Positions 8,494 through 17,013 of a DNA stretch of 64,000 nt are shown here, piece after piece. Position 1 is the stretch's first letter. Each line of letters starts with the position of its first letter. Made by a program: the position numbers and the translations under genes. The notes beneath the pieces are model-generated. The model had not been told where the DNA came from and made no database searches. It saw only the letters and a program-made list of their open reading frames with translations. Origin of the DNA: Bin107 sp965221655 (GTDB lineage: Bacteria > UBA8248); assembly GCA_965221655.1 (NCBI GenBank), contig OZ244906.1:2356001-2420000 (forward strand). The letters run 5' to 3'.

Positions 8494-9102
8494 ATGTTTT
8501 CATCGAGCATCAGGAAATCCTGTCACGTTTGGCTGATGGCCGGGCTGTTTCTGCTCGCGGCAGGCTGCGTCAAGCACACGGCGGAAACAGAGAAGGGGCC
8601 GGCGTCTCCCGCTATGCAGCAGCCCGCTCCCAAAGCGCCGGCCGCAGCCCCTCCAAAGAGCATGTCAGAGCAAGCCATGCCGAAAGGGGGCATGACGGAG
8701 GCGGATCGGCGTCGGGCGCGCGTGTCCTTCCAGCGAGCGATGGCGGAGTTCGAGAACGAGCTCGTCCACTTCGACTTCGATATGTCGGAAATTCGGCCCG
8801 ACATGCGTGCGAAGCTCGACGCCAAGGCGCGCTTCCTGCAGGAGTTCCAGAGCATTCGGGTGCAGGTTGAGGGGCACTGCGACGAGCGCGGCACCGTGGA
8901 GTACAACATCGCGCTCGGTCACAGGCGCTCGCAAAGCGCGAAGGACTACCTTGTTTCGCTTGGCGTGAGCGCCTCGCGCATCGACACGGTGAGCTACGGC
9001 GAGGAGCGGCCCCTCGACGGCAACTCGAACGAAGGGGCGTGGGCCAAGAATCGGCGTGCGAAGTTCAACGTCATCGGCGGCATTCCGGCGGGCATGAACT
9101 AG
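8494..9102 (+). CDS. pal: Peptidoglycan-associated lipoprotein Pal
   Basis: Outer-membrane lipoprotein that binds murein through an OmpA-like domain. The 202-residue product has a lipoprotein signal with LLAAGC (lipidated Cys 25), a Pro/Ala-rich tether (residues 26-70) and the OmpA C-terminal domain: VHFDFDMSEIRPDM, VEGHCDERGTVEYNIALGHR with the diaminopimelate-contacting Asp/Arg pattern, and NRRAKF near the end. ATG 8494 is taken because GAGGGGGA sits eight bases upstream and because translation from it gives a proper lipobox position; upstream in-frame codons would bury the signal. It is followed by a terminator-like hairpin. Confidence 0.95.
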   Translation: MFSSSIRKSCHVWLMAGLFLLAAGCVKHTAETEKGPASPAMQQPAPKAPAAAPPKSMSEQAMPKGGMTEADRRRARVSFQRAMAEFENELVHFDFDMSEIRPDMRAKLDAKARFLQEFQSIRVQVEGHCDERGTVEYNIALGHRRSQSAKDYLVSLGVSASRIDTVSYGEERPLDGNSNEGAWAKNRRAKFNVIGGIPAGMN

Positions 9103-9150
9103 CCGCGCGACGATTCTTCTGCGCAGGGCCTTCCTTTTCTCCGCGCAAGG

Positions 9151-9186
9151 ACTCCCCGTCGGCAAGCGCCGCCGGGGAGTTTTTTT
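9151..9186 (+). terminator. Hairpin plus U-tract between pal and cpoB, covering the cpoB ribosome-binding site
   Basis: Bases 9151-9163 and 9168-9180 pair as a 12-bp stem with one internal mismatch and an AAGC tetraloop, followed directly by seven T (9180-9186): a textbook Rho-independent terminator. The 3' arm contains GGGGAG (9174-9179), the only good Shine-Dalgarno sequence for the ATG at 9190. Read-through RNA would therefore also hide the cpoB ribosome-binding site. Confidence 0.8.
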
Positions 9187-9189
9187 ATC

Positions 9190-10236
9190 ATGAAAATTCT
9201 CGCTGCATTCAGACTTCGCGCGCTTTGGTGGGTCGCGGCGGCCTTCGTCTTGTTCGGCTGCGCCGAGGGAGGCGGGGTCGTGAGCGGCCCGGCGGCGACG
9301 CCCCCGGCAGCCAGGGTCCCCCCGCCGGTGGACGTCTCGGCGATTGAGAAGAACCTCCAGGGTCTCAGGCAGGGAATGCGGAACCAGGAGCAGCGCCTTG
9401 AAGAGGCGGGTGCGGCCATCGAGCGGGTCGCCGACGCCTTAGAGCGCGCCCGCAAGGATTCCGAAGCCGCTTTCGCCAAGGCGCACGCCACTCTCGAGAA
9501 GGCGACCCGCGAAGCGCTGGAGAAGCTTGAAGAGCGCGTGGCGAACATGGAAGGGCGCGTCGCGGGCATGGAAGAAGGCCTCGCTCGCCTGCGTGCTTCG
9601 GCCTCACCGCCGAGCGCGCCCTCTCAAGAGGCGCCCGCGCAAACCCCGCCCGCGGAGAAGACCCCGCCCGACGACGGCCACCCGGCGGGCGTTCCCGCGT
9701 CCATGCCGCCCGTGGCTGCTCCCGACCCGGACGCGCGCGTCGCCTCTGCGGGCTTGCCCCGGAGCCGCGGCGTCGCGGCGGCGGGTCTGCCCGCCCCGGA
9801 GGAGGAGGTAGCCGTACTCCCCAAGGCGGCCCCGAAGCCCCCCCCGCCTGCGCCCAAAGCGCCCGACCCCGAGGAGGACTACACCCGCGCAATTCGCGTT
9901 CTGCGCGAGAAGCAAAACTTCGCGGGGGCGCGGGAGTTGTTCGATGCGTTCATCGAGCGGTATCCCACGCACGAGTTGGCCGACGACGCGCAGTTCTGGA
10001 TCGGGCAGTCCTATTTCCAGGAGAAGAACTTCGAGCGCGCCATCCTCGCGTTCAACAAGGTGCAGGTCGACTACGCCAACGGCGACAAGGCGCCCGAAGC
10101 CCTTTTGCTCGAGGCGCTCTCGTTCCTGAACCTGGGGGACAGGGCGAGTGCGCAGGAACTGCTCGGCCGCGTCGTCGAAAAGTATCCCGACTCCGCCGCC
10201 GCCGCCACCGCCCGCGGCCGTCTCGAATCGCTCTGA
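9190..10236 (+). CDS. cpoB: Cell division coordinator CpoB (YbgF), lipoprotein form
   Basis: Periplasmic TPR protein that links Tol-Pal to murein synthesis at the septum. The 348-residue product has a signal with VLFGC, so it is probably lipidated at Cys 24, unlike the soluble enteric protein. A coiled coil follows (residues about 50-140, KNLQGLRQGMRNQEQRLEEA), then a long Ala/Pro linker (140-225), then TPR units YTRAIRVLREKQNFAGARE, ADDAQFWIGQSYFQEKNFE and APEALLLEALSFLNLGDRAS. Expression is probably limited by the upstream hairpin. ligA follows after 28 bases on the same strand. Confidence 0.9.
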   Translation: MKILAAFRLRALWWVAAAFVLFGCAEGGGVVSGPAATPPAARVPPPVDVSAIEKNLQGLRQGMRNQEQRLEEAGAAIERVADALERARKDSEAAFAKAHATLEKATREALEKLEERVANMEGRVAGMEEGLARLRASASPPSAPSQEAPAQTPPAEKTPPDDGHPAGVPASMPPVAAPDPDARVASAGLPRSRGVAAAGLPAPEEEVAVLPKAAPKPPPPAPKAPDPEEDYTRAIRVLREKQNFAGARELFDAFIERYPTHELADDAQFWIGQSYFQEKNFERAILAFNKVQVDYANGDKAPEALLLEALSFLNLGDRASAQELLGRVVEKYPDSAAAATARGRLESL

Positions 10237-10264
10237 TCGCCGCCGGACTCCGCACGCCCACGCG

Positions 10265-12325
10265 ATGAACACCCCACAGGTTCCCCCCGAAGCCCGCAGC
10301 CGCGCGGAGACCCTCAGACGCGAACTCGAAGAGCACAACGTTCGCTATTACGTCCACGACGCGCCGGTGATTTCGGATGCCGCATACGACCGCATGATGC
10401 GTGAGCTCCAGGCACTGGAGGCGGAGCATCCCGCTCTTGCCGCGGCGGATTCTCCTACCGTGCGCGTGGGTGCGCCGCCGCTCGAAGCCTTTGCCCCTTT
10501 CCCCCACGACCCGCCGATGCGCAGTTTGGAAAACGCCGTGGACGAGGGCGAGGTGCGCGCCTTTGAGGAGCGGGCGAAGCGCTTTGTGCTGCAAACCTAC
10601 GACAGGGTACTGGAGGGTTTTGCCCTCACGTGCGAGCCCAAGCTCGACGGCCTGGCGGTGGAGGTGATTTACCGCGGCGGCGTTCTGGCGTCGGGCGGAA
10701 CGCGGGGAAACGGCGTGAGCGGGGAGGACATTACGCGCAATCTCAAGACCGTGCGCGGCATTCCCCTGCGTCTGCGCACTCCGGAGGGGGGTCCCCCCCC
10801 GCCTGCGCACCTGGCTGTGCGCGGGGAGGTGTACATGAGCCTCGCGGGCTTCGCGCGGCTCAACGAGGAGCGCCGCGCGAACGAGGAGCCCCTCTTCGCC
10901 AACCCGCGCAACGCGGCGGCGGGCTCGTTGCGCCAGCTCGATTCGGCCGTAACCGCAACGCGCCCCCTGGAGGTGGCGTTCTACGCCGTCGGCCGCGTGG
11001 AGGGCTACGCCTTCACGAGCCAGTCGCACCTGCTCGAGACCCTGCCCGCCTGGGGGCTGCCCGTGAGTCCCGTGTGGTGTAAGTGCGCGCATCTGGACGA
11101 AGCCTTGGCGTTTTGCGGGGAGTTGCTTGCCGGGCGCGAGGATGCTCCCTACGAGCAGGACGGCGTGGTCATCAAGGTCGATTCGATGGAGCTGCAAAAC
11201 GAACTGGGCGCCACCTCGCGCGCTCCGCGCTGGGCGATTGCGTACAAGTTTCCCCCCAGACAGGAGATCACGCAGGTTGAGAACATCGACTTTCAGGTGG
11301 GGCGCACGGGGGCGGTGACGCCCGTGGCGCATCTCGCACCGGTGCGCGTGGGCGGCGTGCAGGTTACGCGCGCCACCCTGCACAACGAGGACGAGATGCG
11401 GCGCAAGGACGTGCACAGGGGCGACTGGGTAGTCGTCCAGCGCGCCGGCGACGTGATTCCCGAGGTGGTGGCGGTCGTCGCGGAACGACGCCCCCCCGAC
11501 GCCGTGGCCGTGCCCATGCCCGCGGAGTGTCCGGAGTGCGCGACGCCCCTGGAGCGGCCCGAGGGCGAGGCGGTGGTGCGCTGCCCGAATCCACTCTGCC
11601 CCGCCGTGGTGCGCGAGAGCCTCAAGCATTTCGCCTCACGCCGCGCGATGGACGTGGACGGCCTGGGCGAGAAGCTCGTGAACCAGCTGGTGGGGGAGGG
11701 GCTGGTGCGCGAGCCTGCGGATTTTTTCTCCCTCACGAAAGAGGGGCTCTGCGCCCTGGAGCGCATGGGGGAGAAATCGGCAGAAAACCTCCTCGCCGCC
11801 CTCGAGAAAGCCAAGCGTCCCGCACTGGCGCGCTTCATCCACGCCCTGGGCATCCGCCACGTGGGCGAGCACCTGGCGGAGGTGCTGGCCGAGCGGTTCG
11901 GCAGCGTCGAAGCCCTCGCAGAAGCCGACGCGGAAACCCTGGTCTCGGTGCACGAGGTGGGTCCCCAGGTGGCGCAGCGCATCGTGCGCTTCTTCTCGGA
12001 GGCGCGCTCGCGCAAGATGGTGGAAAATCTGCGCGCAGCGGGCGTCGCCCCCCTGCCTCCCGAGAAGGCGGCGGGCACAGGCGGGGAGGCGCCCTTCGCG
12101 GGGCTTTCCTTCGTGCTCACGGGCACGCTCGCGGGCAAGTCGCGCAGCGAGGCGAAGGCGGCCATCGAGGCTCTCGGGGGGCGGGTGAGTGCCTCGGTGA
12201 GCAAGGCCACGAGCTTTCTCGTCGCGGGCGAGCGTCCGGGGGGGAAGCTCGCAAAGGCCGAGTCGCTCGGCGTCGAGGTGCTCGACGAGGATGCGTTCGA
12301 CCAAATGCTCACGCGGAGGTCTTGA
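10265..12325 (+). CDS. ligA: NAD-dependent DNA ligase LigA
   Basis: Seals nicks in DNA using NAD+. The 686-residue protein has the full domain series: Ia domain (VRYYVHDAPVISDAAYDRMM), adenylation domain with the lysine of CEPKLDG (Lys 126) and GGVLASGGTRGNGVSGED, OB fold (FQVGRTGAVTPVAHLAPV), a four-Cys zinc finger (CPECATPL with CPNPLCP), helix-hairpin-helix region (ALGIRHVGEHLAEVL) and a C-terminal BRCT domain (LSFVLTGTLAGKSRSEAKA). ATG 10265 matches the family N-terminus; no strong Shine-Dalgarno is seen. The gene lies 28 bases after cpoB and has no promoter of its own that I recognise, so it is likely read from the same transcript. Confidence 0.96.
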   Translation: MNTPQVPPEARSRAETLRRELEEHNVRYYVHDAPVISDAAYDRMMRELQALEAEHPALAAADSPTVRVGAPPLEAFAPFPHDPPMRSLENAVDEGEVRAFEERAKRFVLQTYDRVLEGFALTCEPKLDGLAVEVIYRGGVLASGGTRGNGVSGEDITRNLKTVRGIPLRLRTPEGGPPPPAHLAVRGEVYMSLAGFARLNEERRANEEPLFANPRNAAAGSLRQLDSAVTATRPLEVAFYAVGRVEGYAFTSQSHLLETLPAWGLPVSPVWCKCAHLDEALAFCGELLAGREDAPYEQDGVVIKVDSMELQNELGATSRAPRWAIAYKFPPRQEITQVENIDFQVGRTGAVTPVAHLAPVRVGGVQVTRATLHNEDEMRRKDVHRGDWVVVQRAGDVIPEVVAVVAERRPPDAVAVPMPAECPECATPLERPEGEAVVRCPNPLCPAVVRESLKHFASRRAMDVDGLGEKLVNQLVGEGLVREPADFFSLTKEGLCALERMGEKSAENLLAALEKAKRPALARFIHALGIRHVGEHLAEVLAERFGSVEALAEADAETLVSVHEVGPQVAQRIVRFFSEARSRKMVENLRAAGVAPLPPEKAAGTGGEAPFAGLSFVLTGTLAGKSRSEAKAAIEALGGRVSASVSKATSFLVAGERPGGKLAKAESLGVEVLDEDAFDQMLTRRS

Positions 12326-12351
12326 CCATGCCTCGCCTCGTTTCCTATGAT
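12322..12351 (+). promoter_or_regulatory. Promoter of galU
   Basis: TTGACC (12322-12327, overlapping the ligA stop), 18-base spacer, TATGAT (12346-12351). Five of six consensus bases in each element. Start of transcription near 12358, about 55 bases before the galU ATG. Confidence 0.65.
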
Positions 12352-12413
12352 CGCGCGCAAATGGTGAAAACCGACGCACGCCCCCATATCCTCCCCGCCG
12401 CGGACGCCTTTCC

Positions 12414-13295
12414 ATGAGCCGGGTGCGCAAGGCCGTTTTTCCGGTGGCGGGTCTGGGGACGCGCTTCCTGCCCGCCACCAAGGTCATCCCCAAAGAGATG
12501 ATTCCCATCGTGGACGTGCCCCAAATCCAGATTGGGGTGCAGGAGGCCCTGGACGCGGGCATCGAGGAAATCGTCTTCATCACGGGCCGCGGCAAGGTGT
12601 CGATGGTCGATCACTTCGACGTGGCCTTTGAGGTGGAATCCCACCTGCGCGATCGCGGCGAGGAAGAATTGCTGGCGGTGGTGGAGGAGATTTCCAACAA
12701 GGCGCACATTACCTCCATCCGCCAGAAGCGCCCCCTGGGGCTGGGCCACGCGGTCTTGTGCGCCAAGCCCGCCGTGGGCGAGGAACCCTTTGCCGTCGTC
12801 CTCTCCGACGACGTGATCAGGAGCGAAACGCCCGCCGTCGGCCAGCTGGTGCGCGCCTTCGAGGCACACGGCGGCGGCATGGTCGCCGGGCTTCGGGTGG
12901 GCAGGGACGCCATATCCAAGTATGGTGTCGTGGACCCTTCGGGAGATCCACCGCCTGCGCCGGGCCTTACGCCGCTCAGGGGAATGGTGGAAAAACCCGC
13001 GCCCGAGGACGCGCCCTCGGACATCGCCATCATCGGGCGCTACGTGCTGCCGCCCGAGATTTTCTCCGCTCTGGAGCGGGTGCAACCCGACCCGCGGGGG
13101 GAAATTCAGCTCACCGACGGGTTGCGCGCCCTGCTCGAGGAGGCGAAACTCTACGCCTGTGAGTTCGAGGGCAGGCGCTACGACGCGGGCGACAAGCTGG
13201 GTTTCTTGCAGGCGACGGTCGAGTTCGCTCTCGAGCGCGAGGACATCGGCCCGGCTTTTCGCGACTATCTCAGGAGATTGACGGCTTCATGTTAG
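12414..13295 (+). CDS. galU: UTP-glucose-1-phosphate uridylyltransferase
   Basis: Makes UDP-glucose for cell-surface polysaccharides and related pathways. The 293-residue product shows the nucleotidyltransferase signature AVFPVAGLGTRFLPATK at the N-terminus, then KEMIPIVDVPQIQ, LGLGHAVLCAKPAVGEEPF and the late EGRRYDAGDKLGFLQA, all characteristic of bacterial GalU; length matches the family. It has its own promoter just after ligA. Confidence 0.95.
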   Translation: MSRVRKAVFPVAGLGTRFLPATKVIPKEMIPIVDVPQIQIGVQEALDAGIEEIVFITGRGKVSMVDHFDVAFEVESHLRDRGEEELLAVVEEISNKAHITSIRQKRPLGLGHAVLCAKPAVGEEPFAVVLSDDVIRSETPAVGQLVRAFEAHGGGMVAGLRVGRDAISKYGVVDPSGDPPPAPGLTPLRGMVEKPAPEDAPSDIAIIGRYVLPPEIFSALERVQPDPRGEIQLTDGLRALLEEAKLYACEFEGRRYDAGDKLGFLQATVEFALEREDIGPAFRDYLRRLTASC

Positions 13296-13362
13296 CGGAA
13301 GAATCAGAACCCGCGTCCGAACCTCCGGGATACACGCGCCATCGGCCGGGGGGTGCCCGGTG

Positions 13363-14634
13363 ATGGAAGCAGACCTCCTTTTCCGGATCGTCGTCTTCGC
13401 GTTCCTCATTCTTCTTTCGGCGTGCTTCTCGGCCAGCGAGACGGCCCTGTTCTCCCTGCCGCGTCCCCGTGTGCGCGCTATGCGCCGCGAGAGTGCGGCG
13501 GGCGAGCGCATCGCGGGTCTGCTGGACAGGCCGCGGCGCCTCATCACCTCCATCCTGATAGGCAACGAGATGATGAACATCACCGCCTCCACCCTGTTCA
13601 CGGGGGTCGTGGTGGCCTATCTCGAACCCGAGAAGCGCTGGCTCGCCCCCGTCCTCATGACGCCGCTGCTCATGTTGTTCGGCGAAATTACGCCCAAGTC
13701 CATCGCCGCGCGCTACCCGGAGCGCTTCTCGCGCACCTTGTCGCGGCCCGTATGGGCTTTCGCGCACCTGATTTCACCGGTGCGCTGGGTCTTCCTGCAG
13801 GTGGCGAACGGGGTGCTCTCCTGTCTGCGCGCACCCCCGCGCGACGCCCAGAACATCCTGATGGAAGACGAGTTTCTCGACCTCGTCGACGCGGGCCACG
13901 CCGAGGGCGAGCTCGAAGAGGGCGAGCGCGAGCTCATACGCAACGTCTTCGGCTTTCACGACAAGACCGCCGCCGAGGCGGCCGTGCCCCGCACCGATCT
14001 GGTGTGCTGGGAGATGAACCTGCCCATCGCCGACGTCATCGAGCGCGTGCGCGTTGCTCCTTATTCGCGCATTCCGATATTCGAGCGCGACCGCGACCAG
14101 ATAGTGGGCATCCTCTACGTCAAGGACTTCCTGCGCGGCGTGCGGCGCAAAAACTTCGATCCCGACGAGCGCCTTACGCACCGGATGCTGCGCACCCCCC
14201 TCGTGGTTCCGGGCGGGATGAAGCTCGACCGCCTCTTCCGCCGTTTCCGCCAGGAGCGCACCCACATCGCCATCGTGCAGGACGAGTTCGGCGGCACCTT
14301 CGGCGTGGTGACGATGACGGATTTGCTCAAGGAAATCTTCGGCGAAATCAAGGAAGAACACGGAGAGAGAGAACAAACCTGGATCGCCCCCGAGGAGGAG
14401 AACGCCTACCTGTGCCATGGGCGCGTGCCGCTTGCGGAGTTCGCCTCGGTGAGCGGCTGGGAGCTCCCCCCCTACGAGGACGCGAACACCCTGGGCGGGG
14501 CGGTATTCACCATGCTGGGCCACGTGCCCTCCCTGGGCGAGAGCGTACGCATGGGGAGCGTGGAGTTCACGGTCACCGAGATGAGCGGCTCGCGCGTTCT
14601 TCAGGTGCGCGCGCACAGGCGGGAGGAGTCCTAG
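13363..14634 (+). CDS. CNNM/CorC (HlyC)-family membrane protein, first copy
   Basis: Integral membrane protein of the CNNM family, implicated in Mg2+ or Co2+ homeostasis. The roughly 423-residue protein has an N-terminal DUF21 domain with hydrophobic helices (IVVFAFLILLSACFSASET, LITSILIGNEMMNITASTLF, LMTPLLMLFGEITPKS), two CBS motifs (VPRTDLVCWEMNLPIADVI and IAIVQDEFGGTFGVVTMTD) and a C-terminal CorC_HlyC transporter-associated domain (LGGAVFTMLGHVPSLGE). The GTG at 13360 is an alternative start. It is followed at one base by a second, divergent copy, a common tandem arrangement whose two products may pair. Confidence 0.9.
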   Translation: MEADLLFRIVVFAFLILLSACFSASETALFSLPRPRVRAMRRESAAGERIAGLLDRPRRLITSILIGNEMMNITASTLFTGVVVAYLEPEKRWLAPVLMTPLLMLFGEITPKSIAARYPERFSRTLSRPVWAFAHLISPVRWVFLQVANGVLSCLRAPPRDAQNILMEDEFLDLVDAGHAEGELEEGERELIRNVFGFHDKTAAEAAVPRTDLVCWEMNLPIADVIERVRVAPYSRIPIFERDRDQIVGILYVKDFLRGVRRKNFDPDERLTHRMLRTPLVVPGGMKLDRLFRRFRQERTHIAIVQDEFGGTFGVVTMTDLLKEIFGEIKEEHGEREQTWIAPEEENAYLCHGRVPLAEFASVSGWELPPYEDANTLGGAVFTMLGHVPSLGESVRMGSVEFTVTEMSGSRVLQVRAHRREES

Positions 14635-14635
14635 G

Positions 14636-15886
14636 ATGGACCTGGTCTCCGTCGCCGTTGCGGGTCTGTTGCTGCTCGCGGCCGAGGCGCTGTTCTCCGG
14701 AGCGGAGATAGCCATCGTCTCGGCGGATCGCGCCCGCCTGCGCGCCCGGGCGGAGGCAGGGGACAGGGGCGCCACGCTCGCCCTCGCACTGCGGGAGAAG
14801 CCCGAGTGGCTCATGGGCACCATTCTCACCTGCCACAACGCGAGCTTCGTTACCAACGTCTCGCTGTGCACCATCACGGCCATCCACCTTGTGGGGCCGG
14901 CCTACGGCGAGGCGCTCTCGCTCGCCGTCGTGATTCCCGTTCTCATCACCTTCGGCGAGGTGGTGCCCAAGGCCTATTGTCAGGATCGCGCGGACGTCCT
15001 CGCGCCCGTGCTCGCGCGCTTCGTCTGGGGAGTGCGGATGCTGGTCTACCCGCTCGTCTGGCCGATAGGCGCACTCATCGGCGCCGCCGTGCGCCTCGGG
15101 AGGCGCAACGGCGAGAGCGAACCGTTCGTCACCAGACGGGAGCTCGAATCCCTGGTCCAGGAGGAAAGCGACGGAGACGTGCAAACGCTCGAGCGCAAGA
15201 TGATCGGCCGCATCTTCTCCTTCGGCGAACTGGACATGGAGAACGTGCTGGTGCCCATCGTGGATCTCTCGGCGGTGGAGGAGAACGGCACCGTGGAGGA
15301 GGTGATAGAGCGCATCGAGGCCGACGGCCACTCGCGTATTCTCATCTACCGCGAGAACCTCCACCACATAGTCGGCGTCGTGCACGCGCGCGACGTACTC
15401 GCCCTGGGTCCCGACGCCGCGGGACGCCTGCGGGATACGGAGGGTCTCGTGCGCAGCGCCTACTTCGTCCCCGAGACCAAGCCTGCTGACAGCCTGCTCG
15501 ACGAGCTGATGGGCCGCAAGGAGAAGATGGCCGTGGTGGTCGATGAATACGGCGCCTGCACGGGCATCGTGACCATGGAGGATTTGGTGGAGGAGATCGT
15601 GGGCGACATCGCCGACGAGTACGACGTCGACGAGGTGCGCATGTTCGAAAAGACGGGCGAGGAGCAATACCTCATCGACGCCCGCATGGAGGTGGATGAC
15701 GTGCGCGAGTCGCTTGCGCTGCCCATCCCCGAGGGGAACTACGAGACGCTTTCGGGTTATTTGCTCAAATACTTTGAGCGCATCCCCGCCGAGGGCGAGA
15801 GCGTCTCGCTTGAGGGCTGGACGCTCACAATCGAGTCGGCAAACGAGCGCCGGGTCGAGAGCATACGCCTGGAGCGACAAGCCTGA
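14636..15886 (+). CDS. CNNM/CorC (HlyC)-family membrane protein, second copy
   Basis: Paralogue of the preceding gene with the same architecture over 416 residues: DUF21 membrane domain beginning LLLLAAEALFSGAEIAIVSA and FGEVVPKAYCQDR, CBS pair (VPIVDLSAVEENGTVEEVI and MAVVVDEYGACTGIVTMED), and a C-terminal CorC_HlyC domain (YETLSGYLLKYFERIPAEGE). A strong GGGAGGAG at 14621 and a one-base gap after the first copy's stop show that the two are co-translated. The low identity between copies suggests an old duplication and a heteromeric complex is possible, but that is inference. Confidence 0.9.
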   Translation: MDLVSVAVAGLLLLAAEALFSGAEIAIVSADRARLRARAEAGDRGATLALALREKPEWLMGTILTCHNASFVTNVSLCTITAIHLVGPAYGEALSLAVVIPVLITFGEVVPKAYCQDRADVLAPVLARFVWGVRMLVYPLVWPIGALIGAAVRLGRRNGESEPFVTRRELESLVQEESDGDVQTLERKMIGRIFSFGELDMENVLVPIVDLSAVEENGTVEEVIERIEADGHSRILIYRENLHHIVGVVHARDVLALGPDAAGRLRDTEGLVRSAYFVPETKPADSLLDELMGRKEKMAVVVDEYGACTGIVTMEDLVEEIVGDIADEYDVDEVRMFEKTGEEQYLIDARMEVDDVRESLALPIPEGNYETLSGYLLKYFERIPAEGESVSLEGWTLTIESANERRVESIRLERQA

Positions 15887-15935
15887 GCGCCTGCCGCACC
15901 CCTTGGAGAATCTCTCGCCAGCCTGATGGGCTTTC

Positions 15936-17000
15936 CTACAGGGCTTCGGGCGGAGCGACGCCCACCCGGCTCCCCAGCATCTCGAGCGTTTCCCACTGGC
16001 TCGCCTCGTAGGGGATGCCGCTGCGCTCGGCGTCCGCCTTGGTGCGCGCCTCGCGCTCGCCGGGCAGCAGCATGTCCGGCCCGCCGCAGGCCTTGATGTC
16101 GCGCACCGCCTCCTCGAGCCGCCTGCAGGCTTGCTCTTCGGGATAGAGCGCGTCCAGCCGCCACGCCTCTATCGTCTGGGTGATGCGGGCGTCGGGCCGA
16201 ACCCGCAGGGTGGGGATGTGTTCGGTCGCCCCGCCGCCGATGACGCCGTCGAGGTCCACCAAGACGGCGAGACCCGACCCCTTGTAGCCGAACTGCGTCC
16301 CGCCCAGGGGTAGCACCGACCCTTTTATCAACTCCTCGTAGGGCACGTGGCCGGAGATGACCTCTCCGTTTTCGTCGAGAAAGTAATCCGGCGGAATCGC
16401 CTCCCCCGCCCGGCTCGCGCGAATGGCGGGGCTCACCGCGCGCTGGGTGGTGGCCACGTCGATGACGACGGCGCGATCGCCCGCGGGCACTCCCCAGGCG
16501 ATGGGGTTGGTGCCGAGGCGAATTTTCTCCCCGCCGTAGGGGATCATCCACGCACCCGATGTGCACGTGGCGCGGCCCGCGAGGTTGCGCGCGACGAGTG
16601 CCTCTACGTAGATGCACGCCGCCCCGAAGTGGTTCGCGTTGTGCACGTATACCTTGCCGATGCCGTATCGCTCCGCCAAATCGCCCGCCAGGCGGGTCGC
16701 GTCCATCGCCGCAGCCGGGCCTATGCCGCCCCGCGCGTCCATGGCGGCGACGGCCCGGCCCTCTTTTTGCTCCACTTCGGGCAGTGCTGCCGGGTCGATG
16801 GCGCCTTGCTGGATGCGCTCGAGGAGTTCGCGCAGGCCCGTTCCGCCCGCCACGCCGTGGCTCGATATCCCGCGCATGTCGGCGCCCGCGAGGATTTCCG
16901 CCGTCTCGCGGGCGCGCTGCGCGCTCGCCCCCAGGGCGATGAGGACGCGGGCGGCGAAGTCGACGAGCGCTTCGGGCGCAATGCGTTTCGTCTGGTTCAT
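15936..17000 (-). CDS. LDH2/MDH2-family NAD(P)-dependent 2-hydroxyacid dehydrogenase
   Basis: Member of the malate/L-lactate dehydrogenase type 2 family (with ureidoglycolate and sulfolactate dehydrogenases), which oxidises 2-hydroxyacids. The 354-residue product shows ADMRGISSHGVAG with the conserved active-site His near residue 45, VYVHNANHFGAACIYVE, TCTSGAWMIPYGGEKIRLGTNPIAWG and GYKGSGLAVLVDLDGVIGGG. ATG 17000 has GAGGAG nine bases upstream. It lies 13 bases after the kinase-like gene and is the last of three coupled genes starting with a NUDIX hydrolase. The substrate cannot be inferred. Confidence 0.88.
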   Translation of the reverse strand: MNQTKRIAPEALVDFAARVLIALGASAQRARETAEILAGADMRGISSHGVAGGTGLRELLERIQQGAIDPAALPEVEQKEGRAVAAMDARGGIGPAAAMDATRLAGDLAERYGIGKVYVHNANHFGAACIYVEALVARNLAGRATCTSGAWMIPYGGEKIRLGTNPIAWGVPAGDRAVVIDVATTQRAVSPAIRASRAGEAIPPDYFLDENGEVISGHVPYEELIKGSVLPLGGTQFGYKGSGLAVLVDLDGVIGGGATEHIPTLRVRPDARITQTIEAWRLDALYPEEQACRRLEEAVRDIKACGGPDMLLPGEREARTKADAERSGIPYEASQWETLEMLGSRVGVAPPEAL

Positions 17001-17013
17001 GTGGTGACGCTCC

